A stretch of DNA of 34,988 nt from Candidatus Eisenbacteria bacterium (GCA_035712145.1 DASTBI010000219.1:1-34988), one strand, 5' to 3'. Counted from the first letter of the stretch, positions 11,303 to 19,203 are shown. Notes: a model not told the origin generated them from the sequence alone. Numbers and translations: made by a program.

Positions 11303-12258
11303 GCGGAGGCGGTGCGCGCTTCCAGGGTCCGCGTGTGGGTGAGGGGCCGGCGGTGGTGGCGATCGGTGTGTTCGACGGGCTCCATCTCGGCCATCGCGCC
11401 ATCCTCGAACGTGCGCTCGCGCGCGGAAGCGAGAGCCATGCGCGCTGCGTGGTGGTCAGCTTCGACCCGCATCCCGAGGTCGTGCTCCGGCCGGGCAGCT
11501 TCCGCTGGGTGGCGCCGCTCACGCCGCTCCAGGAAAAGCGGGAGCGGCTGCTGGCGATGGGCGTCGATGAGCTCCACGTGATCCCATTCACCCGCGAGCT
11601 GGCGGGTCTCGAGCCCGAGCAGTTCGTGCGCGAGCACTTGCTGGCGCCGTTTCATCCCGTGGCTCTGGTGGTCGGACGCGATTTCGCCCTGGGCCGTGGA
11701 CGCTCGGGGAACGTGCAGCGTCTGACCGAGATCTGCCGCGAGATGGGCTTCGAGGTCGACCCGGTCCCATTGCTCGAGCTGGATGGCGGGCCGGTGAGCA
11801 GCACGCGGATCCGCGAGCTCCTCGCGGCGGGACGCGTCGGCGAGGCATCGCGTCTGCTGGGACGGCGCTACACGCTCGCCGGCACGGTGGTCACCGGGCA
11901 CGGCATGGGGCGAACGCTCGGCTTCCCCACGGCGAACCTGCGGCTCCACGAGGAGAAGCTGGTTCCCTCCGACGGGATCTACGCGGTATGGGCGCGGCTC
12001 GGGGATCGGCCGGAGCGCCACGCTGCGGCGATGAGCATCGGGGCGCGCCCCACCTTCGGAGGCCGGGAGCGGCAGCTCGAGGTCTTCGTGCTGGACTGGA
12101 GCGGGGACCTGGTCGGCGCCGAGATCGAGGTCGAATTCGTGGAGTGGCTGCGAGCGGAGAAGAAATTCGAATCGGCGGACGATCTGGTGGAAGCGATGAA
12201 GGTGGACGTGGCCGAGACGCGCCGGCGGCTGGGCGAGGTCGCAGGGCCGGTGTCCTAA
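11299..12258 (+). CDS. ribF: Bifunctional riboflavin kinase / FAD synthetase
   Basis: A 319-residue RibF making FMN and then FAD from riboflavin. The N-terminal FAD synthetase (nucleotidyltransferase) half shows IGVFDGLHLGHRAIL, SFDPHP, GRDFALGRGRSGN and SSTRIRELLAAGRV. The C-terminal riboflavin kinase half shows GRTLGFPTANL, GIYAVWA and SIGARPTFGG, then the long helix EFVEWLRAEKKFES. Start ATG 11299 overlaps the truB stop (ATGA). The truB-ribF-rpsO order is the common bacterial arrangement. This is the last gene before a 190-nt gap. Confidence 0.96.
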   Translation: MSGGGARFQGPRVGEGPAVVAIGVFDGLHLGHRAILERALARGSESHARCVVVSFDPHPEVVLRPGSFRWVAPLTPLQEKRERLLAMGVDELHVIPFTRELAGLEPEQFVREHLLAPFHPVALVVGRDFALGRGRSGNVQRLTEICREMGFEVDPVPLLELDGGPVSSTRIRELLAAGRVGEASRLLGRRYTLAGTVVTGHGMGRTLGFPTANLRLHEEKLVPSDGIYAVWARLGDRPERHAAAMSIGARPTFGGRERQLEVFVLDWSGDLVGAEIEVEFVEWLRAEKKFESADDLVEAMKVDVAETRRRLGEVAGPVS

Positions 12259-12311
12259 GCTGCGCTCGATGTGTCGTTTAGCTCGGGCTCGATGCGCCAG
12301 GCCCTTGGTCC

Positions 12312-12340
12312 TGGCCCAACTGCTTCGGAGATGGTAGATT
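12312..12340 (+). promoter_or_regulatory. Putative promoter of rpsO
   Basis: A TAGATT -10-like box (12335-12340) stands in the ribF-rpsO gap, with a weak -35 (TGGCCC, 12312-12317) 17 nt upstream. The same TAGATT recurs before the gene at 23845. It would start a leader of about 100 nt before the rpsO GTG. Confidence 0.38.
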
Positions 12341-12360
12341 CCGTCGGCTTTGCGCACGAA

Positions 12361-12440
12361 CGGCCATAGGTCCTATCGCTCGGCCACACGAGGGCTTGCA
12401 CTCGGTGGCGGGGCAGCTTCCTACCCCAAGTCACGGGAGG
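12361..12440 (+). promoter_or_regulatory. Structured rpsO leader, candidate S15 autoregulatory element
   Basis: By eye: ATAG/CTAT stem (12366-12369 with 12373-12376). CGAG at 12389-12392 can pair with CTCG on either side (12379-12382 or 12401-12404). CTTCCT (12417-12422) can pair with the GGGAGG Shine-Dalgarno (12435-12440) using two G-U pairs, while GGGG (12410-12413) can pair with CCCC (12424-12427) in the loop, giving an H-type pseudoknot. Many bacteria regulate rpsO through S15-binding leader RNAs; assignment here is inference. Confidence 0.4.
12435..12440 (+). promoter_or_regulatory. Shine-Dalgarno of rpsO
   Basis: GGGAGG is placed 8 nt before GTG 12449. It fixes the S15 start there rather than at an in-frame ATG 12350, which would add 33 non-homologous residues. 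Confidence 0.8.
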
Positions 12441-12448
12441 CGAAGGCT

Positions 12449-12718
12449 GTGACGCTCTCGAAGGAGCAAAAGCAGGGCATCATCGGCAAGTTCAAGATCC
12501 ATGACGCGGACTCCGGCTCGCCGGAGGTCCAGATTGCCTTGCTCACCGAGAAGATCCATTACTTGACCGAGCACTTCAAAGTCCACAAGCGCGATCACGC
12601 CTCTCGGCGTGGACTGTTGCGCATGGTCGGCCAGCGGCGCCGACTGCTGGACTACCTCCGCGCGACGCGGGTCGACCGCTATCGCAAGGTGGTCAAAGAC
12701 CTAGGTCTCCGCCGCTAG
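12449..12718 (+). CDS. rpsO: Small ribosomal subunit protein S15
   Basis: Eighty-nine residues from GTG 12449, exactly the normal S15 length. Signature features are [48 protein letters not shown] and [12 protein letters not shown]15 binds the 16S rRNA central domain early in 30S assembly. It lies between ribF and pnp, the usual rpsO-pnp pairing, and has its own apparent promoter and a roughly 100-nt leader with potential to hide the Shine-Dalgarno. Confidence 0.97.
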   Translation: MTLSKEQKQGIIGKFKIHDADSGSPEVQIALLTEKIHYLTEHFKVHKRDHASRRGLLRMVGQRRRLLDYLRATRVDRYRKVVKDLGLRR

Positions 12719-12734
12719 AAGCACGCAACGACGA

Positions 12735-12754
12735 AGCGCCCCGCCCGGGGCGCT
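12735..12754 (+). promoter_or_regulatory. Perfect inverted repeat I in the rpsO-pnp spacer
   Basis: AGCGCCCCG and CGGGGCGCT are perfect complements around CC, 17 nt after the rpsO stop. No T-tract follows. It could act as a weak terminator, an RNase III or 3'-end processing hairpin, or an mRNA stabiliser. Confidence 0.6.
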
Positions 12755-12761
12755 CGGAAGG

Positions 12762-12780
12762 TCCGCGGATCGGCCGCGGA
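12762..12780 (+). promoter_or_regulatory. Perfect inverted repeat II in the rpsO-pnp spacer
   Basis: TCCGCGG (12762-12768) and CCGCGGA (12774-12780) form a 7-bp stem with a 5-nt loop, immediately downstream of repeat I. Confidence 0.5.
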
Positions 12781-12822
12781 AGGCCCACGGGGATCGCTTT
12801 GTTCCCGGCGGGGCCGACATTT

Positions 12823-12844
12823 ACGTCCGGCGCGCGCCGGACGT
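12823..12844 (+). promoter_or_regulatory. Perfect 22-bp palindrome upstream of pnp
   Basis: Bases 12823-12833 and 12834-12844 are exact reverse complements (half-site ACGTCCGGCGC). It ends 25 nt before the pnp ATG. As RNA it would need a few central bases as a loop. As DNA it could be an operator. Its position matches where PNPase autoregulation by RNase III acts in E. coli, but that link is inference. Confidence 0.55.
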
Positions 12845-12869
12845 GACAGGCGAGAGGGCGAGAAACCTG

Positions 12870-15080
12870 ATGGAACAGTCCGTATCCGTAGACCTCGGCG
12901 GCAAGTCCCTGACGATCAGCACCGGCCGGATGGCCAAGCTGGCGGGAGGATCCGCCGTCGTGCAGCTCGGTGGAACCGTTGTCCTGGTGGCGTCCAGCGC
13001 GTCCAAGATCGCGAGCCCCAACCGGGACTTCGTGCCGCTCACCGTCGACTACCGTGAGCGCACCTATGCCGCCGGCAAGATCCCCGGCGGCTTTTTCAAG
13101 CGCGAAGGCCGTCCCACCGAAAAAGAGGTCCTGAGCTCGCGGCTCAGCGACCGTCCCATTCGGCCGCTGTTCAGCAAGCAGTTCCCCTACGAGACGCAGA
13201 TCATGGCGACGGTGATGTCGTCGGATCAGGAGAACGACTCCGACGTCCTGGCTCTGATCGGCGCCTCGGCCTCGCTCAACCTCTCGGACATCCCGTTCCC
13301 CGAGCCGGTGGGTGGCGTGCGCGTGGGGCGGGTCGAGGGGGAGCTCGTCGTGATGCCGACGTTCGAGCAGCTCGACCAGAGCGACATGGACGTGGTGGTG
13401 GCGGGAACCGCCGACAACATCATCATGGTGGAAGGCGGCACTCGCGAGGTGAGCGAGGCCGACATGATCGCGGCGCTCGAGTTCGCGCATGGTCACATCC
13501 GGCGCCTCGTCGAGGCCCAGCGGGAGCTGATGGGCAAGTCCGGCAAGCCGAAGCGGCCGCTGATGCCGCCCGCCGACACGAGCGAGCTCCAGCGCGCGCT
13601 CGAAGAGGGGTATCGCGATCGCCTGCGCCAGGCCATCCGGATTCCCGGCAAGGAGCAGCGCCAGGAAGAGGTGGACCGCATCGGGACCGAGGCCGGCGAA
13701 TCGCTCAGGGAGCGCTTCGTCGATCTCGCGGCCTACATTCCCAAGATCCTCCACGACATCGAGCGTGACGAGCTGCGGCGCATGGTGCTGCGCGAGAAGC
13801 GGCGGGCCGATGGACGTGGGCCCGACGACATCCGCAAGGTGACGGTCGAAGTTGGCGTGCTGCCGCGCACGCACGGCTCCTGCCTCTTCACCCGTGGCGA
13901 AACCCAGGCCCTGGCGGTCTGCACGCTCGGTACCAAGAGCGACGAGCAGCGCGTCGAGGAGCTGGAAGGGCAGTCGTGGAAGTCGTACATGCTCCACTAC
14001 AACTTCCCGCCGTTCAGCGTCGGCGAGGTGCGGCCGATCCGCGGCCCGGGACGGCGCGAGATCGGACATGGAGCGCTGGCGGAGCGTGCGATCGAGCCGG
14101 TGATCCCCGCCGATACCCACTTCCCGTACACCATTCGTCTGGTGAGCGACATCCTCGAATCCAACGGCAGCTCGTCGATGGCCACGGTCTGCGGCTCGGC
14201 GATGGCCCTGATGGATGCCGGGGTGCCGATCAAGGCGCCCGTGGCGGGCATCGCCATGGGGCTCATCAAGGAAGGGGACGACATCGAGGTGCTCACCGAC
14301 ATCCTGGGCGTCGAGGACCATCTCGGCGACATGGATTTCAAGGTGACCGGCACGCGGGAAGGCGTCACCGCGTTCCAGATGGACACCAAGATCGGCGGCA
14401 TCTCCTTCGATGTGCTGCGCAGCGCGTTGGAGCGCGCCAAGAACGGCCGCTTCCACATCCTCGACATCATGGAGCGCACGCTGGCTCAGCCGCGCGAGGA
14501 GATGTCGCCGTTTGCGCCGCGCATCACCATCCTGCACATCCATCCGGACAAGATCCGCGAGGTCATCGGACCGGGTGGGAAGATCATCAAGCGGATCACC
14601 GAGGAAACCGGCGCCCAGATCGACATCGAGGACTCGGGCGAAGTGCGGATCGCGGCGATCAGCCACGAGTCCAGCCGGCGCGCGGAAGAGTTCATCCGTA
14701 ACATCACCGAGGATCCCGAGGTCGGCAAGGTCTACCAGGGCAAAGTGCGCAGCGTGGTGACCTTCGGCGCGTTCGTCGAGATCGTGCCGGGGCGCGACGG
14801 TCTGCTCCACATCTCCGAGATCGACCACTACCGCGTGGCTCGCACCGAGGACGTCCTCAACCTCGGGGACACGGTGATGGTCAAGGTGATCGGCGTGGAT
14901 CGCGATGGGAAGATCAAGCTGTCGCGCAAAGCGCTGCTGCCCGAGCCCGAAGGGGCGGCCGCCATGGCGGGCGCCGGCGCATCGGGCGGAGGGCACCGCG
15001 AACGCGACCGGGACCGGGACCGGGGAGGAAGAGACCGCGATCGCGGCGGTCGGGACCGCGACCGCGGCCGGAGGCGGTGA
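12870..15080 (+). CDS. pnp: Polyribonucleotide nucleotidyltransferase (PNPase)
   Basis: A 736-residue phosphorolytic 3'-5' exoribonuclease of the RNA degradosome. First RNase PH core with IPGGFFKREGRPTEKE and RLSDRPIRPLF (about 71-101); linker helical domain; second PH core with RPIRGPGRREIGHGAL, SNGSSSMATVCGSA and DFKVTGTREGVTAFQMD; KH domain with IGPGGKIIKRITEETGA (about 565); S1 domain with GKVRSVVTFGAFVEI (from about 620). The last 28 residues (709-736) are an unusual Arg/Asp/Gly tail of RDRD and GGRD repeats. ATG 12870 is preferred over the in-frame GTG 12843 because the family normally begins a few residues before this Leu-Gly-Gly strand, and GAGAGGG lies upstream at 12852. Confidence 0.97.
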   Translation: MEQSVSVDLGGKSLTISTGRMAKLAGGSAVVQLGGTVVLVASSASKIASPNRDFVPLTVDYRERTYAAGKIPGGFFKREGRPTEKEVLSSRLSDRPIRPLFSKQFPYETQIMATVMSSDQENDSDVLALIGASASLNLSDIPFPEPVGGVRVGRVEGELVVMPTFEQLDQSDMDVVVAGTADNIIMVEGGTREVSEADMIAALEFAHGHIRRLVEAQRELMGKSGKPKRPLMPPADTSELQRALEEGYRDRLRQAIRIPGKEQRQEEVDRIGTEAGESLRERFVDLAAYIPKILHDIERDELRRMVLREKRRADGRGPDDIRKVTVEVGVLPRTHGSCLFTRGETQALAVCTLGTKSDEQRVEELEGQSWKSYMLHYNFPPFSVGEVRPIRGPGRREIGHGALAERAIEPVIPADTHFPYTIRLVSDILESNGSSSMATVCGSAMALMDAGVPIKAPVAGIAMGLIKEGDDIEVLTDILGVEDHLGDMDFKVTGTREGVTAFQMDTKIGGISFDVLRSALERAKNGRFHILDIMERTLAQPREEMSPFAPRITILHIHPDKIREVIGPGGKIIKRITEETGAQIDIEDSGEVRIAAISHESSRRAEEFIRNITEDPEVGKVYQGKVRSVVTFGAFVEIVPGRDGLLHISEIDHYRVARTEDVLNLGDTVMVKVIGVDRDGKIKLSRKALLPEPEGAAAMAGAGASGGGHRERDRDRDRGGRDRDRGGRDRDRGRRR

Positions 15081-15157
15081 GCCGTCGCAGGACGTTCGTC
15101 GTGAGGCGGGCTTCGCCCGCCGCACGGCGAGCGGTGATCCAGGAGCCCATCGCCCCC

Positions 15158-15163
15158 GGGAGG
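15158..15163 (+). promoter_or_regulatory. Shine-Dalgarno of the M16 protease gene
   Basis: GGGAGG stands 9 nt before GTG 15173. This supports that start over GTG 15077, which overlaps the pnp stop as GTGA and would add 32 Arg-rich residues. Confidence 0.6.
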
Positions 15164-15172
15164 CAGCGCACC

Positions 15173-16456
15173 GTGAATGAAGCCTCCTATCGGAAGTCGG
15201 TGCTTGGAAGCGGCATCACGCTGCTGACCGAGAGGCTCGAAGACCGCGACTCGGTCGCGGTCGGCGTGTGGCTGCGCAGCGGCGCGCGCGACGAGCCCGG
15301 CGACCGGCTCGGCATCACCCATTTCATCGAGCACATGATGTTCAAGGGCACCGAGCGCCGCGATGCTCGCGCCATCGCGGGCAGCCTGGAGTCGATCGGC
15401 GGTCATCTCGATGCCTTCACCGCCCGCGAGCAGGTGTGCTACTACGCCCGCGCGCTGGCCGAGCATCTGCCGGCGGTGATGGACGTCCTGGCGGACATCG
15501 TCTGCCGTTCCCGCATGACGCCCACCGATGTCTCGCGAGAGCAGTCCGTGGTGCGTGAGGAGATCCTCGCGTACGAGGACAATCCCGAGGAGAAGGTGGG
15601 AGACCTGCTCTCCGAGCAGGTCTGGGGCGATCACCCGCTCGGGCGTCCGATTCTGGGCACCAATGAAACCGTCTCCGCGCTGACCTCGGAGCTGCTCCGC
15701 GATTACTTCCGCCGGCGCTACCGCCCCGAGCATCTGGTGATCGCCGCGGTCGGCGATCTCGACCATGCGGCGCTCTCGGACCTGGTCGAGACGCACTTCA
15801 TGCCGCCGGACGGCGAGCCGCTCGAGCTGGGCGCCGGGCCCCCGGCCTTCCAGCCCACGGTGCGCCATGTGGAGCGCCGCGATCTGCAGCAGCTCTATGT
15901 CTCGCTGGCGACGCGCGCCGTGCCCGACATCCACCCGGATCGTTACCCGCTGGTGGTGCTCACCACGCTGCTCGGAGGCGGAATGAGCTCGCGCCTCTTC
16001 CAGAGTGTCCGCGAGGAAGCGGGGCTCGCCTACTCGGTGTTCGCGGCGCAGGACTTCTACCGCGATTCCGGCATGCTCTCGATCCACATGGGTGTGTCGC
16101 CGGAGCGCGGTCGCGAAGCGCTGGCTCGCACGCGGAAGGAGCTCGAGACGCTCCGCGATCAGGGGGCCGATGCCGAGGAAGTCGAAGCCGCAAAGCAGCA
16201 GATCCGCGGGGGCGTGCTCATGGAGCACGAAGGCGTGTCCGCGCGCATGGTGCACCTGGCCCACGAAGAGATCTACCGGGGCACCTACACGGCGCCCGAG
16301 GAGCTGGTCTCACGCGTGATGGCCGTGACCGTGGACCAGGTCGCGGACGTGGCGCGGCGCTATCTGGAGCCGTCGCGGTTCGCGCTCACCGTGCTCGGCC
16401 CTGCGCCGGATGGAACACCGCTCTCGACCCGCGACTGGCCGGTCGAGACATCCTGA
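15173..16456 (+). CDS. M16-family zinc metalloprotease (processing-peptidase-like)
   Basis: A 427-residue M16B peptidase. The inverted zinc motif HFIEH is at residues 50-54, and the distal ligand is the Glu of VVREEILAYEDNPEE (about E130), giving the standard HxxEH...E set. The GGGMSSRLFQSVREEAGLAYSV block in the C-terminal half is the family's second conserved region. No signal peptide is seen, so it is probably cytoplasmic, like the Bacillus YmxG/MlpA protein that also lies downstream of pnp. GTG 15173 is chosen for its Shine-Dalgarno; a longer form from GTG 15077, coupled to pnp, cannot be excluded. Substrate unknown. Confidence 0.92.
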   Translation: MNEASYRKSVLGSGITLLTERLEDRDSVAVGVWLRSGARDEPGDRLGITHFIEHMMFKGTERRDARAIAGSLESIGGHLDAFTAREQVCYYARALAEHLPAVMDVLADIVCRSRMTPTDVSREQSVVREEILAYEDNPEEKVGDLLSEQVWGDHPLGRPILGTNETVSALTSELLRDYFRRRYRPEHLVIAAVGDLDHAALSDLVETHFMPPDGEPLELGAGPPAFQPTVRHVERRDLQQLYVSLATRAVPDIHPDRYPLVVLTTLLGGGMSSRLFQSVREEAGLAYSVFAAQDFYRDSGMLSIHMGVSPERGREALARTRKELETLRDQGADAEEVEAAKQQIRGGVLMEHEGVSARMVHLAHEEIYRGTYTAPEELVSRVMAVTVDQVADVARRYLEPSRFALTVLGPAPDGTPLSTRDWPVETS

Positions 16457-16486
16457 GGCACCCGTCGATCTCACCGATTGGAACGA

Positions 16487-16491
16487 GGAGG
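16487..16491 (+). promoter_or_regulatory. Shine-Dalgarno of the DinB-family gene
   Basis: GGAGG lies 8 nt before ATG 16500 and sets the start there rather than at the ATG at 16410, inside the previous gene. Confidence 0.7.
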
Positions 16492-16499
16492 AAGCACCG

Positions 16500-16982
16500 A
16501 TGAGCCGTCGAGCCGAGGATCTGGCGCAGCGAATCGAGCTGGGAGCCCAGACGCTCGCCACCTTCGCGGAGCAGCTGTCCGACCAGGAATGGCGGACGAT
16601 GGTGCCGCAGGATGGACGCCCGGTGGGCGTGGTGGTGCATCACGTCGCCAACATGTACGACATCGAGATCGACCTCGCGATGAAGATCGCGGCAGGCGAA
16701 GGCGTCCGCGGCGTGACCTGGGGCGCGGTCTCGGAGCTCAATGCCAAGCATCATGGCGACAACGTCGCGGTGTCGAAGCAGGAGGCCCTCGCCCTGCTGA
16801 AGCAGAAGTCGAAGAGTGCCGCCGACGCGGTGCGCAAGCTCACCGATCAGGATCTCGATCGCGCGGCTCCGGTCTCGCTCAACGCGGACGCGCCGTTGAC
16901 GACGCAGTTCTTCATCGAGGACCACGCCCTCCGGCACAGCTTCCATCACCTGGCGAAGATCAAGGCCGCCCTCGGCAAGTAG
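16500..16982 (+). CDS. DinB-family four-helix-bundle protein
   Basis: A 160-residue protein with the DinB/DUF664 layout: long amphipathic helices and a potential three-His metal site. The His pair in VVVHHVANM (helix 2) and the HALRHSFHHL segment near the C-terminus supply it. The family covers thiol-dependent transferases and damage-inducible proteins of mostly unknown substrate, and no specific activity can be assigned. It follows the M16 gene by 43 nt with a strong Shine-Dalgarno and converges on the minus-strand aminotransferase, leaving a 20-nt gap with no terminator I can see. Confidence 0.75.
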   Translation: MSRRAEDLAQRIELGAQTLATFAEQLSDQEWRTMVPQDGRPVGVVVHHVANMYDIEIDLAMKIAAGEGVRGVTWGAVSELNAKHHGDNVAVSKQEALALLKQKSKSAADAVRKLTDQDLDRAAPVSLNADAPLTTQFFIEDHALRHSFHHLAKIKAALGK

Positions 16983-17002
16983 AGGTATCCGGGCGATAGG
17001 GG

Positions 17003-18214
17003 CTAGTACTTCAGCCCGGCCTTGGCCATCCGCTCGCCGGCTTCGCGCAGGCGCGCTTCGCTGTCGCAGAGGGCGATGCGCACGAAGCCCTCGCCGGAGC
17101 GGCCGAACCCGGAGCCCGGCGCGACCGCCACGTCGGTCCTGTCGAGCAGCTCGCGAGTGAACTCCACAGAGCTTCCCGCGGCGCGCGGGATCGGGAGCCA
17201 TACATAGAGCGTGGCGCGAGGCGGCTCGACCGGGTAGCCGAGCGGGCGGATCGCGTCGAGGAACGCGTCGCGCCGGGCCCGGTAGATCTCCGCGGCGTAG
17301 GCTGGATAGTCCTGCGGACCGCTCAGCACCGCCAGCGCGGCCCGCTGGATGGCCATGAACACGCCGTAGTCCATGTTGGACTTGAGGCGCACGATGCGCT
17401 GCAGCGCCTCGCGGTTGCCGGCCGCCAGCCCGACACGCCATCCTTGCATCGAGTAGGACTTGGAGAAGGAATGGAACTCCACCGTGCGCTCGCGCTCCCG
17501 GTCGAACTCGAGGAACGAGCGCGCCCGGTAGGAGGGGTCGAGCGAGAGGTCGCAGTAAGCGATGTCGGAAATGACGAACAGGTCGAAATCTCGGGCGAAC
17601 TGGAGCAGGTCCTGGTAGAACGCCGCAGTCTCGGTGGCAGCCGTCGGATTGTTGGGGAAGTTGATCGAGATCACCTTGGCCCGGCGAGCCTCGTCGGTCG
17701 GAATGGCCGAGAGATCCGGGAGCATGCCGTGCGCGGGATCGAGCGGCACCTCCACGACTCGCACCTGCGCGATGGCGGCCTGCCCCAGGTACGCGGGATA
17801 GCACGGCGTGCACAGGAGCAGCGTGTCCCCGGGATCGAAGTGGGCGAGGAAGAACTTGGCGATGCCTTCCTTGGAGCCGACGAGCGCCAGGGCTTCGCTC
17901 ACCGGATCGAGCGTGACGCCGAAGCGCCGCTGATACCATTGCGCGATCCCGGCGCGGAACTCGGGGAGCCCCGCGAACGATGGATAACGATGGTTCTGAA
18001 CCTGGGGGTCGTGCAGCGCGGCCTGGAGCGCCTCGATCGCGGCCTGCGGCGGACGGAGGTCAGGATTCCCAACTCCCAAGTCGATAACATCCGCACCCTG
18101 CCGAATCCTCTCGTCGCGATCCTGTAACACCTTGGCGAGGGCGTAGGTCGGCAGATTCTGGAACCGCTGGGACGGCTCAAGCGTTGGTTTGACAGGAGAT
18201 TGGCTGGACGACAT
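17003..18214 (-). CDS. Class I/II aminotransferase, LL-diaminopimelate/alanine type
   Basis: A 403-residue fold-type I PLP enzyme and the only minus-strand gene in the window. Visible motifs are LGVGNPDLRPP (46-56), GSKEGI (113-118), CTPCYPAY (135-142), INFPNNPTA (184-192), SDIAYCDL (216-223) and HSFSKSYSMQGWRVG, with K252 the Schiff-base lysine. C-terminal GEGFVRIALC provides the substrate-carboxylate Arg. These patterns fit DapL-type LL-diaminopimelate aminotransferase (lysine and peptidoglycan synthesis) or AlaC-type alanine transaminase; sequence alone does not decide. ATG 18214 is chosen because GGGGA precedes it at short spacing; ATG 18247 upstream is an alternative. A strong plus-strand promoter lies over this gene's first codons. 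Confidence 0.88.
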   Translation of the reverse strand: MSSSQSPVKPTLEPSQRFQNLPTYALAKVLQDRDERIRQGADVIDLGVGNPDLRPPQAAIEALQAALHDPQVQNHRYPSFAGLPEFRAGIAQWYQRRFGVTLDPVSEALALVGSKEGIAKFFLAHFDPGDTLLLCTPCYPAYLGQAAIAQVRVVEVPLDPAHGMLPDLSAIPTDEARRAKVISINFPNNPTAATETAAFYQDLLQFARDFDLFVISDIAYCDLSLDPSYRARSFLEFDRERERTVEFHSFSKSYSMQGWRVGLAAGNREALQRIVRLKSNMDYGVFMAIQRAALAVLSGPQDYPAYAAEIYRARRDAFLDAIRPLGYPVEPPRATLYVWLPIPRAAGSSVEFTRELLDRTDVAVAPGSGFGRSGEGFVRIALCDSEARLREAGERMAKAGLKY

Positions 18215-18217
18215 AGT
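18189..18217 (+). promoter_or_regulatory. Putative strong sigma-70 promoter for the DUF3108 gene
   Basis: A perfect TTGACA (18189-18194), 17 bases, then CATAGT (18212-18217, 4 of 6 to consensus). It points rightward at the gene starting at 18274 and overlaps the first eight codons and the start codon of the minus-strand aminotransferase. Confidence 0.52.
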
Positions 18218-18273
18218 GTCCCCGCGGCTCGTCAGGGAAGGCGGCATCGGAATTGCGTTTACCTCACCGCAGA

Positions 18274-19203
18274 ATGTTCGACGCGAGCCATCTTAAGCCG
18301 GGAGACCGGCCTGCGCCAATCGTAGGGTTTCGCCGCGCCCTGGTGATCGCGGCTTTGCTCTTCGCGCCGCTGGCGGCGGGCCAGGACTCGGGCCAGGACT
18401 CCACCATGGCCCCCGATTCCGCGGCGGCCGTCCCGGCCGCGGTGGTTACCGCCGCGGCCACCGAAGTCCCCGATACGTTGCTGACCGCCACCGTCAAGCT
18501 GCCGGCCAAGGGCAAGAAGGAAGTGCTGCCGTCGGAGCCGCGCGCGGTGCGCCGCGGAGAGTCGCTGCGCTTCTCGGTGAACTACGGGTTCATCAACGCC
18601 GGCGCCGCCTATCTGGAGGTGCCGTCGGTCAAGGACTGGAACGGCCACACCGTGTACCAGCTCGTGGCGCGCGCGGAGTCGAACCGGTTCTTCAGCGGCA
18701 TCTACAAGGTCCGGAATCGGATCGAATCGTTCTGGGACTCGACCGGTCACTTCAGTCGCCGGTACGTCGAGAACCGTCGCGAGGGAAAGCACCGCGCGCA
18801 GAGCGAGATCGTGTTCGACTACGGAAAACAGCAAGCGCGCTATCACGACGGCAAGACCTTTCCGATCAAGCCCGGGGTCCAGGACGCGCTCTCGTCCTTC
18901 TACTTCACCCGCACCCAGGCGCTGCCCCTGGGCGGAAGCGTGTTCTTCGACTACCATGCCAGCCGCAAGAGCGTGCCCATGGAGGTCAAGATCCTGGGCC
19001 GCGAAAAGGTCGAGACGCCCGCCGGCAAGTTCTCGTGCGTGGTCGTCGAGCCGATTCTCAAGGCCGGCGGCATATTCAAGAACAAGGGCCGGTTGGTCAT
19101 CTGGCTCACCGACGACGAGCGGCGCATGCCCGTGTTGATGAAGAGCAAGGTGATGATCGGCTCCATCAGCGCAACGCTGGTGGAGATCAAGCCCGGGGCG
19201 TGA
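18274..19203 (+). CDS. DUF3108 exported protein
   Basis: A 309-residue protein with a hydrophobic segment (about 21-35) ending PLAAG then Gln, giving a signal-peptidase I site A-A-G/Q with Gln at +1. It is followed by an Ala/Pro-rich linker and then a beta-rich DUF3108 domain: LRFSVNYGFINAGAAYLEV, the NRFFSGIYKVRNRIESFWD block, ARYHDGKTFPI, LSSFYFTRTQALPLG, and the C-terminal RLVIWLTDDERRMPVLMKSK. DUF3108 proteins are periplasmic beta-barrel-like proteins of unknown function. ATG 18274 is preferred to TTG 18253; no clear Shine-Dalgarno supports either. The stop overlaps the next ATG by one base (TGATG). Confidence 0.85.
   Translation: MFDASHLKPGDRPAPIVGFRRALVIAALLFAPLAAGQDSGQDSTMAPDSAAAVPAAVVTAAATEVPDTLLTATVKLPAKGKKEVLPSEPRAVRRGESLRFSVNYGFINAGAAYLEVPSVKDWNGHTVYQLVARAESNRFFSGIYKVRNRIESFWDSTGHFSRRYVENRREGKHRAQSEIVFDYGKQQARYHDGKTFPIKPGVQDALSSFYFTRTQALPLGGSVFFDYHASRKSVPMEVKILGREKVETPAGKFSCVVVEPILKAGGIFKNKGRLVIWLTDDERRMPVLMKSKVMIGSISATLVEIKPGA

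Noticed and set aside
12350-12448. 33-residue N-terminal extension of S15 from ATG 12350
   Set aside because: The residues have no S15 homology, the GTG at 12449 has a strong Shine-Dalgarno, and the region is better read as the leader RNA.
12798-12827. A separate pnp promoter in the spacer (TTGTTC with TTTACG/TACGTC)
   Set aside because: Both hexamers are poor and the spacing does not fit well. The inverted repeats explain the region better.
15004-15077. Repeats at the 3' end of pnp as a CRISPR or mobile repeat
   Set aside because: They are short, imperfect and in frame, and encode an RD/RGG tail with no spacers.
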